Source: Ignavibacteriales bacterium
GTDB taxonomy: Bacteria; Bacteroidota; Ignavibacteria; Ignavibacteriales; Melioribacteraceae
Direction of reading: 5' to 3'
Length of the DNA: 17,194 nucleotides
Assembly (NCBI GenBank): GCA_007280825.1
Contig: QYQI01000085.1
Span: 1-17,194 of the forward strand
Part shown: in pieces, positions 1 through 7,904 of the stretch
Numbering within the stretch: position 1 is the stretch's first letter
How the letters are laid out: the number at the start of each line of letters is the position of its first letter
Made by a program: the position numbers and the translations under genes
Notes under the pieces: model-generated
Told to the model about the DNA's origin: nothing
What the model saw: only the letters and a program-made list of their open reading frames with translations
Database searches by the model: none

Positions 1-203
1 GAACTAAAATAATTTACATTTTGATTCTCTTACACCACTAATCGGTTGATTACTCTCAAGTGTGTTTAAATTAATTATACTCTATCAAAAAATCAATCAT
101 TACATCCTTTTAGCTTTATAAAACTTTGAGAGGTTTTAGATTTTGTTCTTTCCATGTTCTTTTATATTAAAAACATAATTTATGAGGAACAAACAACAAA
201 TCA
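1..203. other. Intergenic left end, no gene recognised
   Basis: This AT-rich stretch lies downstream of the helicase gene. I find no convincing reading frame on either strand and no tRNA-like fold. A short inverted repeat (TAATC, 4-nt loop, GATTA) sits at 39-52. A larger nested hairpin at 142-193 is listed separately. Confidence 0.6.
142..193 (-). terminator. Nested hairpin just past the helicase stop codon, possible 3' end structure
   Basis: Outer arms TTTGTTC (142-148) and GAACAAA (187-193) are perfectly complementary. They enclose a weaker inner hairpin at about 154-174 (ATGT/ACAT and TTTTA/TAAAA). The structure begins about 10 nt after the helicase stop codon in the direction of transcription. 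No clean U-tract follows, so it is not a textbook intrinsic terminator. It may protect the 3' end or be a chance feature of AT-rich DNA. Confidence 0.25.
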
Positions 204-1913
204 CTACTTTCCTTTAGCTCTTTCAACGATCGGTCTTTTTCCTTTATCCTTAGAATTGAGCTTGCTCAAAATAATTTCGGATTCTTTTGGCGGTACGTTA
301 AAGAATGAAAACGCATCCGATATTTGAATACCTGTAACTAATTCAGAACTAACATTGGCTTTTTTCTTGAGCATCAGTAATAATTCTTTTGGATTAAGAT
401 CATCTTTCTTGCCTAAAGCAAGAAACATTCTAGATTTACCTTTATCAGAGCTGAATTTTCCTTTTCTTTCAAAACGATTTTCTTTTGAATCACCTCTTTC
501 ATTTCCTTTTTTACGATCATCCCTTCGTGAATATTCTTTTCTTCCCATCGGTCTATCATCTCTTGAATCTAGCGATCTTTTTCTTTCGAAGAGGTCGTGG
601 ATCTTTGCATAATTTTCTTCTTCGAGTTCATTCTGATATGTGTATTTTATCAAAGCTGCAACAACATCTTCCGGATTGTGATTCTTGATCATCTCTTTTG
701 CCAGAGATATGTAGTTATGCGCCAATCCTACTTCCATCATTGATTTCAATTGAGCAGCAATTTTTTCTTTCTTAAAATTGATAACATCGTTAATTTGAGG
801 AATTCTTTCTTTGCGTATCTCGGTTTGTGTAAAGTTTTTTATAAACATTAATTTGCGGTATTCTTCCGGAGTGATAAAAGTTACAGCTGTTCCTTCTTTA
901 CCGGCACGTCCCGTTCTGCCGATACGATGAAGATATGCTTCCGGATCTTGCGGTAATGCAAAATTAATTACATGAGTTAGTTCCTCAATATCAAGACCGC
1001 GCGCTGCAACGTCAGTAGCGATCAATACATTAATTTTTTTATTTCTGAATTTTGTTAATATCCTTTCGCGAACATTTTGGGTAATATCACCATGCAAACC
1101 TTCCGTATCATAACCCCGGTCATTCAGTTTAGAAGTAACATTATCAACATCATGTTTTGTACGGCAGAAAACCAATCCGTAAAATTCAGTTGTAGTATCG
1201 ATTATACGGCAGAGCGCATCTATTTTATCGGATTCTTTTACTTCATAGTAGATTTGATCAGTGAGCTGAATTGTTTCTCCTGAATGTTTTGTGCGGATGA
1301 TCTCGCGCTTGCCCATATACTTCTTAGCAAGTGTTGCAATTCTTTCAGGCATAGTAGCCGAGAAAAGTAGTGTTCTTCTATTCGGATTTGTTCTTGAAAG
1401 AATATCTTCTATATCTTCGACAAAACCCATGTTCAGCATTTCATCTGCTTCATCAAGAACAGCGAATGATATTTCCGAAAGTGACATACTTTTTTTATTG
1501 AGTAGATCAATCATTCTACCGGGAGTTCCTACTACAACATCCACACCTTTCTTCAATCTTCTAAGTTGAGTATCGTAAGATTGCCCGCCATATATTGGAG
1601 CGGCATGAATATTTTTATTTCCGCGAAGAGAATTAAATTCTTCGGCAACTTGTATAGCCAGTTCACGAGTCGGAACAAGAACTAACGCCTGAAGGTGACC
1701 TGCACGCGGTACGAGCAATTGTATAATCGGAAGAGCAAAAGCCGCAGTTTTACCTGTTCCTGTCTGGGCTTGTCCTATTAAATCAATCTTGTTTTCTAAT
1801 ATAAGCGGGATAATTTTTTTCTGGATTTCTGTCGGTTCTTCAAATCCTTTTGAATGGATTGCATGAAGTGTTTCATCGGAAAGTCCAAGATCCTTGAAGC
1901 CATTGTTAAGCAT
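204..1913 (-). CDS. deaD: DEAD-box ATP-dependent RNA helicase, DeaD/CsdA type
   Basis: An ATP-dependent RNA unwinding enzyme of the DeaD/CsdA/CshA group, which acts in the cytoplasm in ribosome assembly, mRNA turnover and cold adaptation. All core motifs are present in order: Q motif with Gln31, motif I AQTGTGKT (49-56), Ia PTREL (81-85), DEAD box (154-157), SAT (185-187), motif V ATDVAARGLD (299-308) and motif VI HRIGRTGR (329-336). A charged Arg/Lys/Asp/Glu-rich linker (about 440-495) leads to a C-terminal domain (about 497-569) resembling the DbpA RNA-binding domain, which places it with DeaD rather than RhlE. The length of 569 residues is normal for this class. The start is ATG; a weak AGGA lies 12-15 nt upstream. 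It stands alone 229 bp downstream of the DHODH-like gene, so it probably has its own promoter. The family is certain; the exact paralogue name is less so. Confidence 0.96.
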   Translation of the reverse strand: MLNNGFKDLGLSDETLHAIHSKGFEEPTEIQKKIIPLILENKIDLIGQAQTGTGKTAAFALPIIQLLVPRAGHLQALVLVPTRELAIQVAEEFNSLRGNKNIHAAPIYGGQSYDTQLRRLKKGVDVVVGTPGRMIDLLNKKSMSLSEISFAVLDEADEMLNMGFVEDIEDILSRTNPNRRTLLFSATMPERIATLAKKYMGKREIIRTKHSGETIQLTDQIYYEVKESDKIDALCRIIDTTTEFYGLVFCRTKHDVDNVTSKLNDRGYDTEGLHGDITQNVRERILTKFRNKKINVLIATDVAARGLDIEELTHVINFALPQDPEAYLHRIGRTGRAGKEGTAVTFITPEEYRKLMFIKNFTQTEIRKERIPQINDVINFKKEKIAAQLKSMMEVGLAHNYISLAKEMIKNHNPEDVVAALIKYTYQNELEEENYAKIHDLFERKRSLDSRDDRPMGRKEYSRRDDRKKGNERGDSKENRFERKGKFSSDKGKSRMFLALGKKDDLNPKELLLMLKKKANVSSELVTGIQISDAFSFFNVPPKESEIILSKLNSKDKGKRPIVERAKGK

Positions 1914-1950
1914 ATTTTGTTATTCCTAAACATTTATAATTATTCTAATA

Positions 1951-1978
1951 CCAATATACGGTTATAAATAAAATCAAA
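1951..1978 (-). promoter_or_regulatory. Weak promoter candidate for the helicase gene
   Basis: On the minus strand, TTTG (1978-1975) is followed 16 nt later by TATATTGG (1958-1951). This is one base off the Bacteroidota -10 consensus TAnnTTTG. The spacer is shorter than the usual 19-21 nt. The site would give a leader of roughly 35-40 nt before the helicase ATG. Confidence 0.2.
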
Positions 1979-1990
1979 TGAAAATGTTTT

Positions 1991-2122
1991 TTAGCTGTTC
2001 ACTGTTCGGTTTGCCCGGCAACTTTCTCTAATCTTAATGGAATACTTGTATAGACAAACACTTTGTACGGGGTCACAATCTAAAGCAGGATTAAATCCGG
2101 ATTCGAGATAATGATACTGCAT
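1991..2122 (-). CDS. Candidate 43-residue small ORF of unknown function
   Basis: An ATG-initiated frame (ATG at 2122-2120, TAA at 1993-1991) lies in the gap between the DHODH-like and helicase genes. It begins MQYHYLESGFNPALDCD and contains three cysteines. Its bases look less AT-rich than the flanking spacer, which is the main reason for listing it. No Shine-Dalgarno sequence precedes the ATG, and I recognise no family. It may be a chance frame, a gene remnant or part of the helicase leader. Confidence 0.15.
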   Translation of the reverse strand: MQYHYLESGFNPALDCDPVQSVCLYKYSIKIRESCRANRTVNS

Positions 2123-2131
2123 AATTTCAAA

Positions 2132-2148
2132 AACTAATATATTTAGTT
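2132..2148 (-). terminator. Weak stem-loop at the end of the DHODH-like gene
   Basis: AACTAA (2132-2137) and TTAGTT (2143-2148) form a perfect 6-bp stem around a 5-nt loop. On the minus strand a run of T follows. It overlaps the stop codon of the DHODH-like gene (TAA at 2145-2143). The stem is almost all A-T, so any termination would be inefficient. Confidence 0.3.
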
Positions 2149-3141
2149 AAGAGTTTTAAAACTTTGAAGTGTCTTCATATAATTTGCTCTTTCAAAAGCG
2201 GCAGGTTGTGCAATTTTCTTTTGACTCATACTTCCCTTCATCATATCAATAGAAGAATATTCTTTTTCTTCCATCCATTTTTTCATTCCGTCTAAAATTT
2301 GTGCGATACGTCCAACCCCATTAAGTAAAAGTTCAGAAGCCATCATTGCAACATCGCCTCCGGCCATCATAATTTTTAATACATCAGTATAATTATGAAT
2401 TCCGCTTGTAGCTCCCAAACTTGCTTTTATATTACCGTGGAGAATTGCAATCCATCTTAATGGAAGTCGCATTTCCCAATTTGTACTAAGTAAAAGATTC
2501 GGGACAACTTCAAGTTTATCAAGATCAAAATCGGGTTGATAAAATCTGTTGAAGAGTACAAGAGCATCGGCTCCGGCATGATCTAGTTTACGCGCCATGT
2601 TTGACATCGAAGTAAAGAATGGACTTAATTTTATTGCAACAGGAATCTTCACATTCTTTTTTACTTCTTTCAACACATCCACGTACATATTCTCAACTTC
2701 TGAACCAACTATATTCTGATTTGCAGCAATGTAATAGACATTAAGTTCAAGAGCATCGGCGCCTGCTTGCTCAATGTTCTGTGCATACTTAATCCATCCG
2801 CCGGTACTAACACCGTTCAAACTTCCAATGATCGGAATATCTACAGCTTTCTTTAAGTTGGCGATATGATCTAAATACTGATCAGGACCGAGATGAAATT
2901 TTTCCTGTGCTGGGAAATAACTAAGTGCTTCAGCAAAACTATCAGTTCCAACAGAGAGATAATGATCAAGTTCACCGGATTCATGCGAGATCTGTTCTTC
3001 GAATAAAGAATATACAACAACGGCAGCAGCTCCGGCATCTTCCATTGCTTTTACAGTATCAATACTTTCTGATAGCGGAGAAGCAGAAGGAACGATCGGG
3101 TTCTTTAATTTCAATCCCATGTATTTTGTTGTCAGATCCAT
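2143..3141 (-). CDS. Dihydroorotate dehydrogenase-like flavoprotein lacking the catalytic cysteine
   Basis: A TIM-barrel, FMN-binding protein of the class 1 dihydroorotate dehydrogenase superfamily (332 residues, near the usual 300-330). The N-terminus TTKYMGLKLKNPIVPSASPL matches the family start. The FMN-contacting lysine is visible as K171 in AIKLSP, and the next conserved asparagine as N198. The substrate loop is changed: where class 1 enzymes have NxSCPN, this protein has N134 followed by VYYIAA, so the catalytic Cys is Tyr137. It is therefore unlikely to be a true PyrD. The gene lies 72 bp downstream of the pyruvate:ferredoxin oxidoreductase gene and is probably cotranscribed with it. 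A strong GAGGAGT lies 4 nt before the ATG. Proteins annotated 'dihydroorotate dehydrogenase-like' are, as I recall, common near this oxidoreductase in anaerobes. Its substrate is unknown; a role as a redox partner is inference. Confidence 0.88.
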   Translation of the reverse strand: MDLTTKYMGLKLKNPIVPSASPLSESIDTVKAMEDAGAAAVVVYSLFEEQISHESGELDHYLSVGTDSFAEALSYFPAQEKFHLGPDQYLDHIANLKKAVDIPIIGSLNGVSTGGWIKYAQNIEQAGADALELNVYYIAANQNIVGSEVENMYVDVLKEVKKNVKIPVAIKLSPFFTSMSNMARKLDHAGADALVLFNRFYQPDFDLDKLEVVPNLLLSTNWEMRLPLRWIAILHGNIKASLGATSGIHNYTDVLKIMMAGGDVAMMASELLLNGVGRIAQILDGMKKWMEEKEYSSIDMMKGSMSQKKIAQPAAFERANYMKTLQSFKTLN

Positions 3142-3213
3142 TTTTACTCCTCAAATATTTTTTAGAATATTCAGACACCTTTCCCGATTATCATCAGGCT
3201 CGGAGTGACTTCG

Positions 3214-6200
3214 TCAGTTTTTAGTTTCCTCTTTTCCGCTACCGTCTTTGCCGGCTTCGAACGAAGACATCTGTTCGTAGAATTTCCATTTCTTCAATAC
3301 TTCTTCCTGAGCTTTTACTAATAATTCTTTCGCTTCGGTCGGATGAGATTTAGTTAGCATCTTGTACCTGTTCTCTTTGTAGATATAATCTTCGAGTTTG
3401 ATCTTCGGAGCTTTTGAATCTAATTTAAGCGAATTCTTTCCTTCAATAAAATTTTCTGGATTGTATCTGAACAACGGCCAGTAACCGCTATCAACTGCTG
3501 CTTTCTGACTCTCCATCCCTTTAGCCATATTTATTCCATGAGCTATGCAATGGCTGTATGCAATGATTAATGATGGACCGTTGTAAGCTTCGGCTTCAAT
3601 GAAAGCACGTAAAGTTTGAACATCATTAGCACCCATTGCAACTTTTGCAACGTAAACATTTCCATAAATCATTGCCATCATCGCCAGATCTTTCTTAGCA
3701 TTTGGTTTACCAGCTGCGGCAAATTTTGCAACTGCACCCATTCCAGTAGCTTTTGACATTTGTCCACCGGTGTTAGAGTAAACTTCTGTATCAAGAACTA
3801 AAATGTTTACGTTCTTTCCGGAAGCAATAACGTGATCGAGTCCGCCGTAACCGATATCGTAAGCCCACCCGTCGCCGCCGATAATCCAAACAGATTTTTT
3901 TACTAAGTAATCTGCAACTTCCAATAATTTTTCTGAGTCTTTAGATTTTATTTTTTCAAGTTTCTTTTTGAGCTCTGTTACTCTTTCTCTCTGTTCATAA
4001 ATTCCGGCTTCGTCTTTTTGATCTGCATGAAGAATTGCATTTGATAATTCATTCCCAATTTGATCTTTTAATTTTAAGATCAGTTCAATTGCAAACTCAT
4101 TTTGTTTATCAATCGAGAGGCGCATTCCCATTCCGAACTCAGCATTATCTTCGAACAGCGAATTTGCCCAAGCCGGTCCTCTTCCTTCATTATTTTTTGC
4201 CCAAGGAGTTGTCGGCAAATTCCCACCGTAAATTGATGAACATCCGGTTGCATTTGCAATTATCGAACGATCGCCGAATAACTGAGATACTAATTTTACA
4301 TACGGAGTTTCGCCGCATCCAGAGCAAGCACCGGAGAATTCAAATAACGGCTGCTGTAATTGCTGTGCTTTAATAACTCCTGTGTTGATAAGTCTTCTGT
4401 CAAGTTCAGGCAACGTCAAGAAGAAATCCCAATTAGCTCTCTCTTGTTCTCTAATCGGAATTTGAGGAGTCATGTTAAGCGCTTTGAGACGCGTTTCTTT
4501 TTTATTTTTTGCCGGACAAACTTCTACACACATTTCGCAGCCGGTACAATCTTCAACGGCAACTTGAATTGTGTAAGCATAACCATCGGGGAATTCTTTT
4601 CCTTTTGCATCCATCATTTTAAAAGTGGACGGGGCTACATTCAAATATTTTTTGTCGTAAGATTTAATTCTGATACAAGCATGAGGACAAACCATAGCAC
4701 ATTTGCCGCATTGGATACACCATTCGGAATCCCATGAAGGAACATCGAGTGCGATATTCCTTTTTTCCCATTGTGTTGTTGCAGAAGGAAATGTTCCGTC
4801 AATCGGCATTTCACTAACTTTTACATTATCACCTTTGCCTTCCATCATTTTGCCGAGAACATTGCGTACATAATCCGGTGCTTTATCAGAAACGATTGAA
4901 GGAATTTCGATCTTGCTTGTTACTTTTGATGGGACATCAATCTTAAATAAATTTTCAAGAGTTTGATCAACAGCTTCAAAATTTTTCTTTACAATTTCCT
5001 CGCCTTTGGCACCGTAAGTTTTCTGAATTGATTTCTTAATCTGTTCTATCGCTTCCACTTTAGGAAGTATTCCAGAAATAGCAAAGAAGCATGTCTGCAT
5101 GATCGTATTAACTCTGCTTCCCATACCGGTTTTATTAGCAACAGCATATCCATCAATCAAATAAAAATTTAATTTTTTATCTATGATCTGCTGCTGAATT
5201 CTGATTGGAAGATTATCCCAAGTCTCATCTTTACTGAATGGACTATTTAATAAAAATGTTCCGCCGTTTTCAATATTTCCAAGTACGTCAAATTTTTCTA
5301 GAAGTCCGAAAGTATGACAGCCGACAAATTTTGCAGTTTGAATTAAATATGTTGAACGGATCGGTTTCTTACCAAATCTTAAATGCGATACGGTTGTGGA
5401 GCCGGATTTTTTAGAATCATATACGAAATAACCTTGTGCATAATTTTCAGTTTCTTCACCAATGATCTTTATTGAGTTTTTATTCGCGCCGACTGTTCCA
5501 TCAGCACCTAATCCATAGAACAAACACCGAACTACTTCATCACCTTCGATCATAAAGTTTTCATCGCAATCAAGACTTGTGAATGTTACATCATCATTTA
5601 TTCCAACAGTGAAATGATTTTTCGGCTCCGGTTTTTTCATATTATCGAAAACTGCTTTTACCATTGCCGGAGTAAATTCTTTTGAAGATAAACCATAACG
5701 TCCACCTACGATTTTCGGCATCTTTGCAAACGGAGGATTGTTTGAACTCATTGCCTCTGAAATTGCAGTCACAATATCAAGGTATAATGGTTCGCCAAGC
5801 GAGCCCGGTTCTTTTGTTCTATCAAGTACGGAAATGTTTTCAACTGTTTTTGGAATTGCAGTAAGTAAATGTTTTGCAGAGAATGGTCTATATAATCTTA
5901 CTTTTATTATACCGACCTTTTCTTCCATTCTTTGTGATAAATAATCAACTGTCTCCTCTGCTGCTTCAGCTCCGGATCCCATCAAAATAATAACACGCTT
6001 AGCATCCGGTGCACCGTAATAATCGAACAAGTGATATTGACGACCTGTAACCAATGCAAATTTATCCATCGCTTTTTGAACAATCTCAGGACACTCGTCG
6101 TAGAATTTATTTACCGTTTCTCTTCCTTGGAAATAAACATCAGGATTCTGTGCTGTTCCTCTTATGAAAGGATTTTCCGGCTTCAAAGCTCTCTGCCGAA

Positions 6201-6807
6201 ACTCTTTTATTTTTTCATCATCAATCATAGCACGAATATCTTCATCTGTTAACTCTTCCATCTTAACAACTTCGGCTGATGTTCTAAATCCATCAAAGAA
6301 ATGAATGAATGGAATTCTTGATCCTAAAGTTGCTCTGTGAACTATTGCAGCAGTATCCATAACTTCTTGAACTGAATTCGAACATATCAAACCAAATCCG
6401 GTTTGGCGTGTTGCCATGACATCACTATGATCGCCGAAAATTGATAAAGCCGCGGCAGCAATCGAACGAGCGCTAACATGAAAAACGGCAGGAGTTAATT
6501 CACCGGCAATTTTATACATATTTGGAATCATCAGAAATAATCCTTGAGAAGCTGTAAATGTTGTAGTAAGAGCACCGCTTTGCAAAGAACCATGCACGGC
6601 TCCGGCAGCACCGCCTTCACTTTGCATCTCTGTAACGCTTGGAACTGTTCCCCAAATATTTTTTATTTTTTTAGCCGACCACACATCAGATAACTCACCC
6701 ATTGTTGAAGATGGTGTTATCGGATAAATAGCAATAACTTCGCTAACACGGTACGCAACGTGAGCGGCAGCTTCATTTCCATCAATCGTAATTTTCCTTC
6801 TTCCCAT
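3214..6807 (-). CDS. nifJ: Pyruvate:ferredoxin (flavodoxin) oxidoreductase, single-chain homodimeric type
   Basis: Catalyses CoA-dependent oxidative decarboxylation of pyruvate to acetyl-CoA and CO2, passing electrons to ferredoxin or flavodoxin in the cytoplasm; it can also run in reverse. All fused domains are present in 1197 residues. The N-terminal domain has YPITPSS (28-34) with substrate-binding T31, E64 and R114. A transketolase C-like domain spans about 260-395 and the gamma domain about 410-610 (GADGTVGANKN at 434-444). The EKR region comes next, then a two-cluster ferredoxin domain with C697/C700/C703/C707 and C754/C757/C760/C764. The TPP domain follows, with GDG at 978-980 and N1012. 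The proximal 4Fe-4S ligands C828, C831, C856 and C1087 have exactly the spacing I recall for the Desulfovibrio africanus enzyme (812/815/840/1071). The C-terminus stops short of the extra domain of that enzyme. GAGGA lies 4 nt before the ATG. Also called porA or por. Confidence 0.98.
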   Translation of the reverse strand: MGRRKITIDGNEAAAHVAYRVSEVIAIYPITPSSTMGELSDVWSAKKIKNIWGTVPSVTEMQSEGGAAGAVHGSLQSGALTTTFTASQGLFLMIPNMYKIAGELTPAVFHVSARSIAAAALSIFGDHSDVMATRQTGFGLICSNSVQEVMDTAAIVHRATLGSRIPFIHFFDGFRTSAEVVKMEELTDEDIRAMIDDEKIKEFRQRALKPENPFIRGTAQNPDVYFQGRETVNKFYDECPEIVQKAMDKFALVTGRQYHLFDYYGAPDAKRVIILMGSGAEAAEETVDYLSQRMEEKVGIIKVRLYRPFSAKHLLTAIPKTVENISVLDRTKEPGSLGEPLYLDIVTAISEAMSSNNPPFAKMPKIVGGRYGLSSKEFTPAMVKAVFDNMKKPEPKNHFTVGINDDVTFTSLDCDENFMIEGDEVVRCLFYGLGADGTVGANKNSIKIIGEETENYAQGYFVYDSKKSGSTTVSHLRFGKKPIRSTYLIQTAKFVGCHTFGLLEKFDVLGNIENGGTFLLNSPFSKDETWDNLPIRIQQQIIDKKLNFYLIDGYAVANKTGMGSRVNTIMQTCFFAISGILPKVEAIEQIKKSIQKTYGAKGEEIVKKNFEAVDQTLENLFKIDVPSKVTSKIEIPSIVSDKAPDYVRNVLGKMMEGKGDNVKVSEMPIDGTFPSATTQWEKRNIALDVPSWDSEWCIQCGKCAMVCPHACIRIKSYDKKYLNVAPSTFKMMDAKGKEFPDGYAYTIQVAVEDCTGCEMCVEVCPAKNKKETRLKALNMTPQIPIREQERANWDFFLTLPELDRRLINTGVIKAQQLQQPLFEFSGACSGCGETPYVKLVSQLFGDRSIIANATGCSSIYGGNLPTTPWAKNNEGRGPAWANSLFEDNAEFGMGMRLSIDKQNEFAIELILKLKDQIGNELSNAILHADQKDEAGIYEQRERVTELKKKLEKIKSKDSEKLLEVADYLVKKSVWIIGGDGWAYDIGYGGLDHVIASGKNVNILVLDTEVYSNTGGQMSKATGMGAVAKFAAAGKPNAKKDLAMMAMIYGNVYVAKVAMGANDVQTLRAFIEAEAYNGPSLIIAYSHCIAHGINMAKGMESQKAAVDSGYWPLFRYNPENFIEGKNSLKLDSKAPKIKLEDYIYKENRYKMLTKSHPTEAKELLVKAQEEVLKKWKFYEQMSSFEAGKDGSGKEETKN

Positions 6808-7173
6808 TTAATCCTCAATAATTTATATAATTATTTTTTTTCGATTTTAACTTGTTACGAAATTCAAATATCTTGCCATCAAGAAGAGTTTATAATCTTT
6901 CTTTTTTGTCTAATTTCTCAAGATTCTGTAAAAATTTTAAGGAAAGCTTCTTTGTTTTAGAAATTATCCTACCATCAATCTTGTTTTTAAGAAAACTTTT
7001 AAAAAAGGCGATTGAATAATAGAAATTAATGGAGTTAAAATAAAGACGATGAGGTCGAAAAATGGATGGGAATAAAAAAAGTTTTGCAATTTTTGTAATC
7101 AATAAACTATAGTCAGTATGTTACAACTATTTAGCTAAATCCTAAAATTAGCTCAAAGGATAATATGGAGTTT
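6808..7173. other. 366-bp intergenic region upstream of the oxidoreductase gene
   Basis: Very AT-rich spacer between the toxin gene and the oxidoreductase gene. It presumably holds the promoter of the latter, but I see no clear -10/-33 pair; the best -10 is GATATTTG on the minus strand near 6865-6872. A 6-bp inverted repeat (AGCTAA 7133-7138, TTAGCT 7148-7153) sits just past the toxin gene but has no U-tract. A 70-codon frame at 6890-7102 has no ribosome site and a biased composition; I do not treat it as a gene. Confidence 0.55.
6817..6835 (-). promoter_or_regulatory. Perfect hairpin next to the oxidoreductase ribosome-binding site
   Basis: AATAATT (6817-6823) and AATTATT (6829-6835) form a 7-bp stem with loop TATAT, directly upstream of the GAGGA (6812-6816) that serves the oxidoreductase ATG. 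Such a position could influence translation start or mRNA stability. All pairs are A-T, so the structure is weak and may be chance. Confidence 0.25.
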
Positions 7174-7506
7174 CTATCGTAACAATCTATTACTTAATAT
7201 TTCTTGGATATTTCTTCTGCCGTCAATTACAGAATGAATATATATTGAATCGTGTTCGATTTCGTAAATGATTCGGTAAGGTTTATAATGTATTTCTAAA
7301 TAATTTTTTATTCCGGTAGGTCTTAATTCAAATGGAATGTGCCCCCTTTCCGGAAATTTTTCAAGTTTGTAGAAGGTTTCTTCTAATAATGCATCTATAA
7401 GTTTATTTGCAGATTGAATGCTATCGTTTATTGCAATGTAAACGAATATTTCTTTTAGATCATGTTTAGCTTGAGGATCAATAATAACTTTGTACTTCAT
7501 TATCAC
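7174..7506 (-). CDS. Type II toxin of the RelE/ParE superfamily
   Basis: Small toxin of a type II toxin-antitoxin pair. At 110 residues it has the normal ParE/RelE size and layout: an N-terminal strand (KYKVIIDPQAKHDLKEI), two helices, a basic strand (YKPYRIIYEIEHDSIYI) and the ending IDGRRNIQEILSNRLLR, typical of ParE-like members whose known targets are DNA gyrase or the ribosome. Which target applies here cannot be read from sequence. The 5'-most start is a GTG (7506) overlapping the antitoxin stop codon by 4 nt (GTGA). An ATG two codons later (7500) would leave a 2-nt gap and is equally or more likely. The gene follows its antitoxin, as usual for this family. Confidence 0.9.
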   Translation of the reverse strand: MIMKYKVIIDPQAKHDLKEIFVYIAINDSIQSANKLIDALLEETFYKLEKFPERGHIPFELRPTGIKNYLEIHYKPYRIIYEIEHDSIYIHSVIDGRRNIQEILSNRLLR

Positions 7507-7775
7507 TTAAAATTTCTTAACTCATTACGTAGGTCAGAGAATGTTTCTTTAATTCCTTTAGCTGCTCTACTTTTATTACGAGTCATAGCAATTAATTTTA
7601 GCAAAGTTAAAGTTTCTTGCGTCTTTTCATAAATTTTTATGTCTTGTACAATCACTTTTGCTTCTCCATTTTGTGTAATAACAAAAGTTTTTTGATTTTT
7701 ATTAATATCCTCTATCAAATTAGCAGCATTCGCTTTGAGATAACTTATTGATTTTACCGATTCACTTAATTTCAT
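7503..7775 (-). CDS. Type II antitoxin, Phd/YefM family
   Basis: Antitoxin of the pair. Its N-terminal half (about 1-55) is a typical Phd/YefM DNA-binding and dimerisation domain, seen in ISYLKANAANLIEDINKNQ and FVITQNGEAKVIVQDIKIYE. The C-terminal part (about 55-90), which is charged and helical, should wrap and neutralise the toxin. The length of 90 residues is normal. The TGA stop overlaps the possible GTG start of the toxin, so translation is probably coupled. A near-perfect palindrome at 7791-7808, 15 bp upstream, is the likely autoregulatory operator. The ribosome site is weak (TAGG about 10 nt before ATG). Confidence 0.92.
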   Translation of the reverse strand: MKLSESVKSISYLKANAANLIEDINKNQKTFVITQNGEAKVIVQDIKIYEKTQETLTLLKLIAMTRNKSRAAKGIKETFSDLRNELRNFK

Positions 7776-7790
7776 TCTGTAACCTATTTT

Positions 7791-7827
7791 TAGACCAAAT
7801 TTAGTCTATCACAAGAATATTTGCAAG
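7791..7827 (-). promoter_or_regulatory. Toxin-antitoxin promoter with overlapping palindromic operator
   Basis: The 18-bp sequence TAGACCAAATTTAGTCTA (7791-7808) is a palindrome with one mismatched pair. Its centre, read on the minus strand, is TAAATTTG (7803-7796), an exact match to the Bacteroidota -10 consensus TAnnTTTG. Twenty nt upstream is CTTG (7827-7824), three of four bases of the -33 element TTTG. Binding of the antitoxin complex here would block RNA polymerase, as expected for autoregulated toxin-antitoxin operons. The predicted start near 7789 leaves a leader of about 14 nt. Confidence 0.6.
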
Positions 7828-7904
7828 TTATTTTTTATCCATATACTTTCAATTTTTCAAGTTTTATTTGCCCCTCATTTTTTATGATCTAATGACTATT
7901 TTTT

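Noticed and set aside
2094..2103. Perfect palindrome AATCCGGATT in the gap upstream of the helicase gene
   Set aside because: Only 10 bp, it falls within the candidate small frame, and it has no second copy or promoter alignment to support an operator.
6890..7102. A 70-codon minus-strand frame upstream of the oxidoreductase gene
   Set aside because: Composition is dominated by Lys, Leu, Phe and Ile as expected from AT-rich noncoding DNA. There is no ribosome site and no recognisable motif.
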